Assembly: GCA_013398955.1 (NCBI GenBank)
Contig: VWPU01004883.1
Coordinates: 124,001 to 188,000, forward strand
From: Callaeas wilsoni
Lineage: Eukaryota > Chordata > Aves > Passeriformes > Callaeidae
DNA length: 64,000 nt
Reading direction: 5' to 3'
The notes under the pieces were generated by a model. That model did no database searches, was not told where the DNA came from, and saw only the letters and a program-made list of their open reading frames with translations. Shown here piece after piece: positions 25,701-36,300 of this stretch (its first letter is position 1; every line of letters starts with the position of its first letter). Position numbers and translations under genes: made by a program.

Positions 25701-27890
25701 TGCCTTTATCACAGTTCTCTGGTTAAAATAGAGCAGAGGAGCTGTGATGATTCTTTTTGGAGCCTGTATCTTTGCTGGTCAGAGTGTGCAGCTACAGTCA
25801 CTTGGTGCCTCTGCCAGACTCAAAGATTTGCCCTGTATGTGGAGCTGCCCGTTTCAGCTTTGTCTAGGGCTTTGTTTTCATAGTGCTGAAATTTGTGTGC
25901 CTTTAAAATACAAATTAATATTATTGCTGTGGCTTTTATTTACTTGATGTTCTCCATTATGTTTTACATTTGCATGACCTTTTCTTGCTTCATGCAAGCA
26001 TTGTGGCTTTCAGTGTTTTGATATTTGTATTTGTTTTCATCTTTATGAAACTGGTAATGTTAAAAAAAAAAATCTCTGGAGACCTATGGTAGGTTTATTT
26101 TCTTTCAAATTTTGTTGAAGATATGAGATACTCCTGCAAGTTTACATATTGGAAGCAGCAATTTCTGAGCTGCTCATTCTCTTCTCCCTGTACAAGTGTC
26201 TGAATATCCTGTGAGATTTGACAGTGTTGCAGTGAGTAAACAAATCACTGTATTCCCAGAAAAGTGTGACTGGATCACAGCTGCTGTCACTCCTGTCTGT
26301 CTGGAAGATGAATCAGCCTCTGAAATGTGCAGCCGTGGGCAGTATATGGAGCTGGGTGGTCCTGTTCTCTAGGATCAGATGGAGATTTCAAATCTGTTAA
26401 ACCTCATTTGGGGCATTACTTAGTGGATTTTTTTCCCCCTCCCCTTTCTTGCCTCTTTAAAATTTATAATTAAATTTTATTTATTTGAGTTATTTAATTT
26501 TATTATTTTATTTTGTGGAACAGCTTGGTTGGTGGCGGCATATTTATTTAAAGGGAGGCAATCAGCTGCCAGATAAGCTGAGGCCATAGTTCAGGCATTA
26601 TCTGTGCCAGGTACTGTTGCCAGATGGCCAAAGAGCAATCTTCTAAGTAGTCGTGGATGTGATTATGATGTTTTTATGAACTTATTGCAATTTCACCTTT
26701 TATTTGTCTTCACAGCTGTTAGGGGCACTTTTGATGGTGTTTCTCTAGTCTGGAAAATTTAGATCGGATTAGAACATAACTTCTCAGAGCTGCAGGAAGT
26801 AGGGCGTAGTTTAAAGAGGATTAGTGATCAGTGTGTATAAGGACTAGTCTGTGTAAGGTAAATCTTAGAAGGAGCACCTTCATCTTGAGTAATTTATGTG
26901 TCAGTAGAGGTTTCCTTCTTTCTTCAGCTGGAATCTGTCATGTTAAAGGTCATTTTATTGAAATTCGTGCTCACATATTCATAAAAGGGTGCATTCTTCT
27001 GAGCACGATCAGTCACCAAGTTTTTGATGTTGCCATGCTGGATATTTTCTGTATGTTTTAGCCCTGGAATCTGATGTGATGAATTGAGTGAGATGTCTGC
27101 TCATGATATTACAGCATTAATAACACTGAGGAGGGAATTGTGATGACACTTTATACTTAGTGTGGTTCAACTGGCAGGAGAACATGAAATTATGGGAATG
27201 GGACCATTAGTTGGGCTTGGGGGGAAGCAGGTCTGTAGGTAGTTATAGACTGATGCTGTATGACAGATTTGCTTTGCTTAATGGTGTGTCTGGGCTCTTG
27301 GCAGCCTTTGCTTATTTTTGAATCCTTTGGGAATAGCAGACTTAGCATGACATGATTCTGTATTTATCTTTTGCATTATTTTAATTTGTATTTGCTAAAA
27401 CACCTCTGTAAACATTGTGGAAACCTAGGCTGAAAAGGATGGAGGGAACCTGAGTGTGGCAGGTAGAAGTTTACACCTTTGACCCTCCTGACAGATCTTT
27501 GATCTCTGACTTGGCCTTAACAGCTCTATACCTGCAGTATAAAAACTGGAGGTTTGCCTTATGGAAGCATCCCTTATCCTCGTGTTTCAGCCTTACTTGC
27601 CTTTTCTCTCACCTCATCAGGTGGATTTCCAGGGTTCTTATGCATCCCTGCCTGTTTCTCTTGTGTTGGTCTGGAGGCCTCAGCAAGGGAATGGGCTGCT
27701 CACATCATTCCCTCCCACATCCCGCTGCTCTCCGGGCTCTTCCTGCAGGTGCCTCTGGCCTGTAGCTGTCCCTGATTCACCTGTTGGATGCTCAGGAGTT
27801 CTGCTCTTCCCTCCTTCAGCTCCAAATAAATCCAGGGGACCGAGAGCTGGCTCTCTGCATTTCTGCCTGGTGTCTGCTCTTAATCTGCTC
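22780..27890 (+). other. MAD1L1: MAD1L1 large intron, segment between the two LTRs
   Basis: No exon, RNA gene or mobile element is recognisable. A stretch around 25010-25130 has an imperfect 28-bp palindrome (25047-25074) in AT-rich, repeat-free sequence. About 26455-26520 is extremely AT-rich (mostly t/a with a 'ttattt' flavour). No retroviral internal sequence lies between the LTRs. They are also unrelated to each other in sequence and have different target duplications, so they are not the two ends of one provirus. Confidence 0.8.
25047..25074. repeat. Imperfect palindrome
   Basis: The 7-bp arms gctgaca and tgtcagc are joined by an inner taaa/ttta pairing with a three-base bulge. It could be a dyad protein-binding site or may be chance. 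Confidence 0.6.
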
Positions 27891-27895
27891 CCGGT
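27891..27895. repeat. Target-site duplication, left copy
   Basis: The pentamer ccggt abuts the TG end of the LTR and matches the pentamer after its CA end. Confidence 0.83.
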
Positions 27896-27951
27896 TGTTA
27901 TAAGTTATCCTCAAATAATTGGCGGAGGCAAAGTCGATTAGATCGAATTAG

Positions 27952-27957
27952 TTTATT
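27952..27957 (-). terminator. LTR polyadenylation signal
   Basis: AATAAA is read on the minus strand downstream of the LTR TATA box, about 56 bp before the end of the element. This is the usual position near the R-U5 boundary. Confidence 0.65.
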
Positions 27958-28047
27958 AAGCAAGCGACAGCAAATAAAACAGCGCTGGGCGGCCGGGGAG
28001 TCACCGCTCCACCAACGGCGTGCGCTCTCCTTCCCAAGAGTCCCCAG

Positions 28048-28054
28048 TTTTATA
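28048..28054 (-). promoter_or_regulatory. LTR TATA box
   Basis: TATAAAA is read on the minus strand, about 90 bp before the polyadenylation signal, as expected for a retroviral U3 promoter. Confidence 0.65.
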
Positions 28055-28278
28055 CTCTTCTTCTTCTGGTTCCACGTTATTCTTCCTGTGTACTCTGTGT
28101 CTGCGCGAGTTGTTGCTAGGGGGTTTTTTTCTGCTTCCTGGTGGTCGCAGGGATGAAGGTTCCTCATCTTCCTCGGTGCCTTATCTGTGAACTTTACATA
28201 CTTGGTTATGCGCTTACACAGCTTCTACTTTGATGTACATCACGTTTATTCTACAGGATATTTTGCGGTTTCTTGAGT

Positions 28279-28404
28279 TAAGCCCTAGGTATGCAATCTG
28301 TCCCTTTTAAGGACAACACATACCTTAACTTCAGACAGACTATCGTGCTAAGCCTTACGTATGCAATCCATTCTTTTCAGGGACAACGCATATCTTAATT
28401 TCGG
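28279..28404 (-). repeat. Imperfect direct duplication in LTR U3 (period about 70 bp)
   Basis: Two copies of about 56 bp begin at 28279 and 28349. They share taagcc, gtatgcaatc and ggacaac blocks, with scattered substitutions and a roughly 14-bp spacer. They lie upstream of the LTR TATA box in viral orientation and resemble duplicated retroviral enhancers. Confidence 0.8.
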
Positions 28405-28437
28405 TTTTTAATGAACAAACCATCTTAACGTGTCGCA

Positions 28438-28442
28438 CCGGT
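28438..28442. repeat. Target-site duplication, right copy
   Basis: The pentamer ccggt directly follows the CA end of the LTR and is identical to 27891-27895. It contains CpG, which normally decays quickly, so identity of both copies suggests a young insertion. Confidence 0.83.
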
Positions 28443-29452
28443 CATCCTGCGGGGAGCTCAGTTTTTGTCCAGCTCTTTGGAGAGTGCTGCAGGTCGGCTC
28501 TGAGCCGTCAGTGGCCTCAGAGTGGTCACTTCATGTCACGCCTGGGACCAGTGACCTTTCTGGGAGATTTATACCTGCTCCCATCAGCAGGAGACCACTT
28601 TCAGAGCTAAATCTAACCTGCATGTAGGAGTTCTTTGACCATCTTGTGTTGCCAAAAGCTGTTGCACTGTGTCTCCTTCCATTTATCCTTAGATTTCCAC
28701 TCCCCTCACCAAACTTTGTTTGAAATTTCCTTGTAATAGAGGATTATGAATAACACTTGTCACACTTGGAAGTTGTAAGCCACTCAGGAACGATTTCAGC
28801 TCACTCCTTTACACTCTGCCAGCCTTTTTGCTGTTCGAGATTTGGCGGGCTGGGTGCTGCTGTAGAGCTGTTTCTAACACGGGAATTTCTTTGCCCTTCA
28901 GCCTTGAGGGTGCTGTGTTTGGTGTGGGCTGAGAAAGGTGTGCTGGAGGGCAGGGCTGTGCAGCCTGCGTGGTGTGGGGCTGGAGGAGGCTGCTCCATGC
29001 TCATGTTCATGGATCTGGCTGTCAGGCGGGTGGGAAGCGTGCTGAGCCTTGCTTATGGCATCCCTTTGTTTCCCATCCAGAGTCAGCCTGATGACAGCTC
29101 TGATAATGCCAGATGGCAGTCACCAGTCATCATTTAATAGCAGAAAAATGCCTAAATATTGTCTCCAAAACGGGTTTGTTCCTTCCTTCTCCTCGTTCCA
29201 GCCTGGCAGTGATCTGCAGGCAGCACTTAGGGACCTCCTAAGAAGATCTCGTGTAGAAAACTGTCAGAACAGATTGCTGTATGGATTTTCAGAGGATTAA
29301 AGTTAATTAAAGAGCTATTCCTTGCTTTCATTTCCTCCTATCTGCCAGCTATTTACATGCTAATGTAGGGTCTTCCAGGGAGAATAGGACAAGTGTCAGC
29401 ATTGGGCATGTTATCACACATGGAGACAGTAGAAAATAATGAGATGAGCAAA

Positions 29453-29468
29453 ATATATATATATATAT
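29453..29468. repeat. (AT)8 microsatellite
   Basis: Eight AT dinucleotides are uninterrupted, followed by further AT-rich and then tgta/tgtg-rich sequence. Confidence 0.9.
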
Positions 29469-29664
29469 AAAATATGTATGTACACGTGTGTAGCTTGACA
29501 AGTGAAAGCCAGCAGCAGAGCTTTTTGCATATTTTCAGTAATGTGTGATCTTACTGAATATAATTCACTCCATTACATCTCACACTGCATAATTTAATAC
29601 TTCATTCACTATAGTATCTTTACATAAGGAGTTTTATAAACAGATTTAACGTGTGGTGGTGTGG

Positions 29665-29681
29665 TTTTTTTTTTTTTTTTT
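29665..29681. repeat. Poly(T) run of 17
   Basis: The longest homopolymer I noticed in the window. No retroposon body is recognisable on either side. Confidence 0.9.
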
Positions 29682-30997
29682 GGTCTATCTTGTTCTAAAG
29701 AGGAAAGTTCTTTCCTGCAGAAGTAGTGAATAGTTTTACTAGGAGTACCAACCTGGGAGCAGGGACTTTGGTGGGGACTGGCATCTACTCTTGCCTCCTC
29801 TTGCAAAGATTAGCAGAGGAGATGCTCAGCATGGAAGCCAGCTGAGAGTGGATGTAATAGTTTTCTGCTCCAATTGCATTATTATTTGCCCATTCCATTT
29901 TCACGTTATTCCAGAGGATTATTTTCTCCTGTAATTTTTCAATATCTTTCATTTTAACACTTTATTAAAACTGCTACATAACAGATGAAATAAAATTGAT
30001 CTCAGGTTACACTTCAAGAGGGGATTTAATGCTTTAGGAAAATGAGAAACCTCACTGTCTGCATTTTTAAACAAAACTATCAAAACCATCTGTGTTGTCG
30101 AACATAGGTAAAGAGTTTTGTCATCTGCTGAGGGTAGTCCAAATAGTTTGAGGGTGCTAAGGACCGAGGGCAGTCAAAGACAGATCTGTAGTTTTTTCAG
30201 TTGTTTTTTGTTCCCCAGTGTGCAGGTGACATACAAAGTGAGTGGCTTAGCAAACCCAGAGCGCCCTTACCACGGGCTGCAGTTGAGGCTGGAGTCCCTG
30301 TGTTCCGTGTGACCTTTGTAAAACAGCTCTTTGGCATCAGTCTTTCTCTTCATTTTAGCCTTTTGTGGTTTTCCTAGTGGAAAACATGATGGTCTTATTC
30401 TCAGATGTCAGGTGGCTGTTCTTTGGCCTTGAAAATCAATGTGACATTTTGTGAAAGAGTTAAAAGATGAGGGAAAGGGAAAAAAAAACCTTATTTGGAG
30501 ACTCATTTGGGGGCAGGCGGGAGGAGAAGGTCACCCACACTGAAAAGTCATGACTGATCCCCTGCTTGCTCCCACCTTCGTAGCACAGCTTCCTTAAAAG
30601 ATGCTCTGAAAGGGATGTCAGGCCAGAGATACTCTGGGATTTAGGTGGTTTGAGGTCTTCTCTTGTATTTGATATCCCAAATCCTCTCTTTAGCCAGGCT
30701 AGTGGGCTGACCCAGATGAAATGCTGCTGTGCAGTAAGCCTCAGGCTGGATTTCTCCCTGTTGTGGCTCTGAATGTCATCTGAGCTCCACCAGGGAACAG
30801 CTGTCCCTGGTGTCTGGGGAGATGCTGCTGAAGGCTTGTTACCCAGGCCCGTGCAGGTCAGAATAATTCAGACAATAACTTCTTCTTGATTCACTGTTCC
30901 AGAGGAAAACCAGTGTTGTTTCAGTGTCTCTGCTGACTAAATCCTGTTGCTGCGTGGTCGGGAGAATGTGAGATGGGTGCTGAGAAAAGACAGTGAG

Positions 30998-31094
30998 AAT
31001 ATAGTGAAGAATATATTGAATATAGTGAAGAATATATTGAATATAGTGAAGAATATATTGAATATAGTGAAGAATATATTGACAGAATATATTG
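30998..31094. repeat. AT-rich minisatellite, 21-bp unit, four full copies plus partial
   Basis: Four identical 21-bp units (30998-31018, 31019-31039, 31040-31060, 31061-31081) are made of the halves aatatagtga and agaatatattg. A partial copy follows at 31084-31094 after a two-base interruption. Each unit also contains two related half-repeats (atatagtgaag and atatattgaag), so the array probably grew from a shorter motif. The identity of all four units implies recent expansion or homogenisation. Confidence 0.95.
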
Positions 31095-33219
31095 AAGATG
31101 GGGCACATGTGGAGCAGGTGCCTTGTCCCTTACTGGGCTGCCTGTCTCTGGCAGGGCCAACACAACATTGTTTGCAGGAGCTCTGACAAATGGAAATGAC
31201 AACCAATGCTTAAAACATAAAGTATTTTAATTTTTAATGCTCATCTCTGTTACACAAATGGGAAGATTCCTGATTTTTATGTGTTCAATATTGGTTTTGG
31301 GTGAATATGAAAACACTTAAGAAAAAGAGAGAACTGCTCTCAAGCTCTTCCTATCAGTGATATATGTATGCACCCTTTTTTGCCATTCATCTATGTTGTC
31401 CTTTGTGTGAGGGAGGTTTCTCTTTTGTATATCAAGTGGAATATTCAATTTTATCTTGCCACGTGCTCAAAGGAAATTTTTATTTCTGTTACATTGTTTT
31501 AGGAAGAGATCCACACTTGTTTTGCTGTCTAACAAATGGTCCCTTTATTCAGTCAGAACAGTTGGTCTATTTTGAGACGATAGTGGAGCCACATCATGCA
31601 GGAGCACTTCGGCCATAAAGGGCATTTGTTTAATAGGTTCCATGTGCTGAGAATATGGATATTTTCAGTGGTGACAATTAAGAGTGAATTTTTTTTTCAG
31701 ATTTTTGTGTTTTACTAGAAAAAAATTGAGGAAAAAACCAGATCTTTTTCAGGCATTACATGTGGATTTTGCTACTTTATGCCACACTCCTTTTCTGGGA
31801 CCTGTAAATATATGGATTTCTAAGATATTTAATGCAACAGTTCTTGCTGCTGGGAAGAGAACATGAATCTTTTTTGGGAAGTAAAATTCCAGTGCCCATG
31901 TATGTCTGATTTGTGGGTCACAGGCCCTTCATTCTGCATCCTCACCTTCAGACTTTGTGATTCTTGGTGATGGATGTGGGTATTGGGAGCAGAAGGTAAT
32001 TTTAACGATACATATGAAAAGAATTTCAAATAATGAGGTAAGAATTTGAAGTCAGTACAGTGGCTTTTTTTTTAATCAAAATCTTGTTATTTTGATTTCT
32101 GGAGCTTAAATAGAGCACGGCAAGGATCCTAAAACCAAAATTAGATTTTGGCTTTAATTTTTGGTTGTCATCCCTCAAGATACAAAGTAAAGTAGCAACT
32201 TAGAGCAGCAAACAACACGAATATTTCAGAAGCAGCATCTTTTCTATGTGCTGCCATCTGTTGATGACCTATGCATAGGAAAGGATTCATTTCCCAACGT
32301 CCAAGCTTTCATTTCCCAATGAGATGTCCCAAGAAAGCTGTGAAATACAAGGCAAATCCTGATGCTTGAGAGAGCTCTCCAGCATTATTTTTCTTCCCTC
32401 TTGGAAACTTCTATGGACTGATTGAATGCAGTTGCTGTCAAGAGTAGTATTGTGGGGGAAGAGGTGATGCACAGTAATTACACTTATATAGATATACAAA
32501 AATATAAATAAAAATTAGCAAACGAAAGAGCTAAAGAGGTCTGGTTTGTTAACACTGTTTTTTGAGCTTTAGCTTTTTGAATGGTTCTGATGAGGGAAAA
32601 GAGAGGTCACAAGCTGTGTGCTCGAATCTGTGAACATTGCAGAGAAAGCTCAGATGCTCCCAGCACCATTTCCATTAATGCACTTTCCTGTCTTCGGCAC
32701 AAACGACCCCCAGATATGTGATAGCTCTTAACGCCTTTTGGAACTCTCTCCCATAATTAACTTCTGATGGACACAAACAGGGCTGGGGGATTTAGAGATT
32801 TGAAGAGAGAATGCTCAACAGGTTTTGGAAACGGTGCGTAGAAGTCCTTCTGCCATTCACATGATTAAACTTAATTATTTTGAATTGATTATAGGGTCTT
32901 GAGCACGGATCTGTGACAAGCTGTTTGTTGTCCCTTGGCAACAGCACCTTTTTAAAGCCCTCTTCAGTCGGATCCCAGCCAAGCACAGTGTTCCTCTTTC
33001 CTGCTGATTGCCAGCCTGGCTGGTGCTGAGCAGCCTCTGCAAGGTTCCCTTCAGAGCAGCTCCCATCCTGTCAGCAGAGGAGGCCTGATGACACTCAAGC
33101 CTCTTGCTCAGTCCACGTGCTGCTCTTAGCATCAGCTCAACCTTTCCAACCCTGTGAAGTTTAAACAAAATCTGCCTGCTCTTCCCACCCTCTCAATTAC
33201 CACCAGCCTTCCCACGGCG

Positions 33220-33357
33220 TAGAACCACAGAATGGTTTGGGTTGGAAGAAACCTTAAAACTCATCTCATTCCAACCCTCTTCCATGGGCAGGGACACCTC
33301 CCACTGGACCAGGCTGCTAATGGCCCATCCAGCCTGGCCTTGAGCACTTCCAGGGAT
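33220..33357 (-). mobile_element. CR1 LINE, 5'-truncated 3'-end fragment
   Basis: The plus strand reads cacagaatggtttgggttgg, and then shows blocks matching gaaaccttaaa, cattccaaccct, catgggcagggacacct, ccaggctgct, cagcctggccttga and cacttccaggga. These are the reverse complement of the 3' untranslated tail of avian CR1 retroposons, so the element lies on the minus strand with its 3' end at about 33220. Only about 140 bp remain and the reverse-transcriptase part is absent, the usual outcome of incomplete target-primed reverse transcription. The 3' terminal octamer repeat is reduced to about one unit. Boundaries are approximate. Confidence 0.92.
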
Positions 33358-36300
33358 GTCACTGGGGGAATCTTTGTCACTGATGTGCGGCACAGAGCTC
33401 ATGGTGAGGCTGGTGTTCCTCTGTAGCACGTGAGAGGCACAGGTTTGGGCTGTTAATTAATAATTCCAGTCCTACACAATGACAAGTCTCTGCAAAAAAA
33501 CTCTTGGTAGCCTTTGAAGCAAGCATGCAGAAATATCCTATTTTCAGCTGTACATATTTTTTTCCCAGAATTACTTCACCATGGCACTGCTCTAAATATG
33601 TCTTGTGAGATAAGCTTTAAATCCTACTTGGGCAAAGTTTATTAAAAATTAACATTTGCATGGGGAGTTATAAAAAAGAATAGGACCTTCATTAGCTTAA
33701 AATCATCCAAAGTACAAAATAATATTGAATTGCTCTCCACTGGTCCAGACCAGGCAGACTCTTACTGCCTGCCAGATCTTGAAGCCCAGAAATAGTCAGC
33801 ATCAATAATATCCTAAAAGCCATGCTGGAAACTGCACCTCTATTCCCAGAGGTCCAAGAAAACGAGCTGCTACCACAGGCTAAGGAGCCAGAACCCATTG
33901 GAATGGGATGTTAGCTGCCATTCCTCTCAGTGGGGAAAACTGCACTGTTTGCTAGGCATCCATTCCAGATGTACTGCCCTGGCAGCTCACGATGTTTGGG
34001 AGGGAAAAGTCAATGCAGGGGATGTCGTTTCAAACAGTTTTGCTTTATGGAAGTTCACACTTGAACCAGCACAACCCCTGGGCCAGGTAGTGCTGGTTTA
34101 TCCTGACTGAGGATCGGTCCCAGTGACAGTGATTCTGATCTCCAGCCTTTACAGGAGCCCGCTGGAAATAACAGTCAGGTTACTGAAAAACAAGTGGGAT
34201 GAGAAAGAGTCTGTACAATGGATGTATGTAGAACATCAGTTTTCATTTTCATTTTGTTTTCTAGGACAGATGAGGAACACAGGCTTTCCTGTATCCCTTT
34301 CCTCTTGGGGCTGCATGTCGCTTGCCTCTACCTTGCAGCATTTAATCTGTTGCGATTGCCTTAAATGTCTGTGTCTCCATAATATTCACCTTCCCTTGGG
34401 CTGCAAGTCACCAGCATGTGTGTCTTTGTGTTAATTTGTCCCAGTTCAGAGGCACAGCATCATTAGTGAGACGCCGCCGCTGCGGTAATTACTGTGGGAT
34501 TTTTGCACAGCGGTTTGCTCGTGCATTGCTCTGTACCTTCCCTTTAATCTACACAGGCCATCTGCTTCATTTCTTAACTAAAAGTTGTTTTGTTTCTGCT
34601 TTGGAAGAGTGACTCTGCTCCTAATCTTCTCTGTGTAGAAAAACCATTGTGGCTGGGATAAATTACATCCGTTTGATAGATCAAGCTCGTTTTTGAGAGA
34701 TTTCTTACAGGTTGTGCCTCGTAGTTTTGCTGTGCACAGATTTTTGCTTTCCTCTGTGGCTGCAGGGACAGTCAGGGCAGAATTTTGGTAGGACCACTCT
34801 GTAATCTAGGCAACTCTTGCAAGGCTGACCACAGTCCTGCTGTTGGCTCCTAGCAAAGATTTCCCAATATAAATATAAATACACAATAATGTTAGTGGGT
34901 GGTTGTCCCACGACAACCTTGTGAGTAATAACCTTTTAAACCCTCATCCAAAGAAGAATTGTGTGGTGGGTGATGAAGCACTTTGGCTTCTGTCTGAAAG
35001 GTCTGTTGTGTCTTTTGCCACTGCTTACATGATCAAAAATAGTGAACTGTTGGACTGATCAGGTCAAAGACCTGAGTTACTCCAAATCTGTCTTCTCCTC
35101 TTTTGCCTTTCTCTTCCCAGGACTTCTCCAGGATTAAATGGATCAGCTTTTTGTTAAGAGCTGGTTCCCTAAGCTTGGGCAGTCCTCGGGCATCGCAGTA
35201 GATTGTTTAAGTGGATGGAACATTGATATCGCTGTTAGGGAAAGATTGCTGTTATTTCCCAGAAAAACTTGTTCATTAGATGGTGATTTTGAGAGGTACT
35301 CTCTGGTGTGGTCAAACTGGACTATTTTTGATGTTTTAGAGGCATTAAAATAAGATTGTAAAATAAGAGCAGTGGGGATCTAACAGCATATGTCACTTTT
35401 TTGGTCTTTTGTAAGAATTGATAGCCTAGTTTTACCCATAAAGTGGGTTTTGTTTGTTGCCTTTTCAAGATGTTCCTGTTGTCGATAAATAACGTGAGTG
35501 ATACAGTGATACATGCCTCAAAAAATGTAAAATGAGAAAAGTAACTTCCTTAGGTCTATTGACAATTTATTTTTCTTGTAGTGGGAACATTATTTCTGCA
35601 TGAACCTCTCTCTCCTTGCCACTAGAAGCTGGTGCATGCATTTCCGAGACAATGAAACAGCAGCATCAAATCAGACAGTTTGCATCTTGGTTTTGTGAAA
35701 AGAATGAAAAAAAAATAACATTATTTCTCCTAAGACGTTTTGGAGTACAGCAATCATTTAGAAAATGAAAAGATTCTTTGTCTAGGAGGCTCTTCTGTTT
35801 CACTCTTTAATCTAAGCAGCTGTCTTTCTCCTTCCCCATGGGAAGTTGTGGTGGGTAAATAACATGGAAATTCATTTGATGATGGAGACATTAGAGGTTG
35901 GCATGGACAATTAATTTGTTATTAGACAGAATTAATTTTATTTGATCCTTACATGGTTCTGTTGCTGCATATAAATTCAGCAGCTCAGTGAGTTAGCCTG
36001 TGAATGCAGCCCTGGTTTTGCTGAAGGATGGGGCTTTTTTGTGACTGTGACATCAGGAGTGGCTTCTCTCCTCACCTGTGTGTGAAATGGAGATACAGGG
36101 AAGCTTTTGGCTTTGTGCTGCTGGAAGTCATTGTGGGATTTGTGACCTAAAACTTGAGCTTTTCCCCTTCCCAATCCAAGTGCTCTGGTCCTTTGCTCAG
36201 AACTGGTTTGAAAATGTTTCTGAAGCTCCATCAGCAGAAAGCTGACTTTAGAAGAAAATGAGAAGCTTTTCTTCTGAGTTCCTTTGCTCCCATGAGGGAC

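Larger units (their letters stand above)
27896..28437 (-). mobile_element. Solo LTR of an endogenous retrovirus with 5-bp target duplication (542 bp)
   Basis: The element begins TG (tgttataag) and ends CA (gtgtcgca). It is flanked by a perfect 5-bp direct repeat, ccggt, at 27891-27895 and 28438-28442. On the minus strand a TATAAAA box at 28054-28048 precedes an AATAAA at 27957-27952, so the LTR is antisense to MAD1L1 with a conventional U3-R-U5 layout. A 56-bp imperfect direct duplication sits in the U3 portion. No gag, pol or env adjoins, so it is a solo LTR. Five-bp duplications occur in class III (ERVL-like) and in some class I (gammaretrovirus-like) elements. I cannot name the family. It is unrelated to the LTR at 22390. 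Confidence 0.87.
28443..33219 (+). other. MAD1L1: MAD1L1 large intron, segment between LTR and CR1
   Basis: No exon or RNA gene is recognisable. The segment carries an (AT)8 run at 29453-29468, a 17-T run at 29665-29681 and the 21-bp minisatellite at 30998-31094. Open frames over the minisatellite are artefacts of its period being a multiple of three. Confidence 0.8.

Noticed and set aside
22390..28437. The two LTRs as the 5' and 3' ends of one provirus
   Set aside because: They differ in length, sequence and target-duplication size, and the 5.1 kb between them shows no gag, pol or env remnants.
30839..31206. Repeat-containing open frames with an IYSSLYS-like or NIVKNIL-like pattern
   Set aside because: They are translations of the 21-bp minisatellite, whose period is a multiple of three. 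Frames on both strands stay open for that reason alone.
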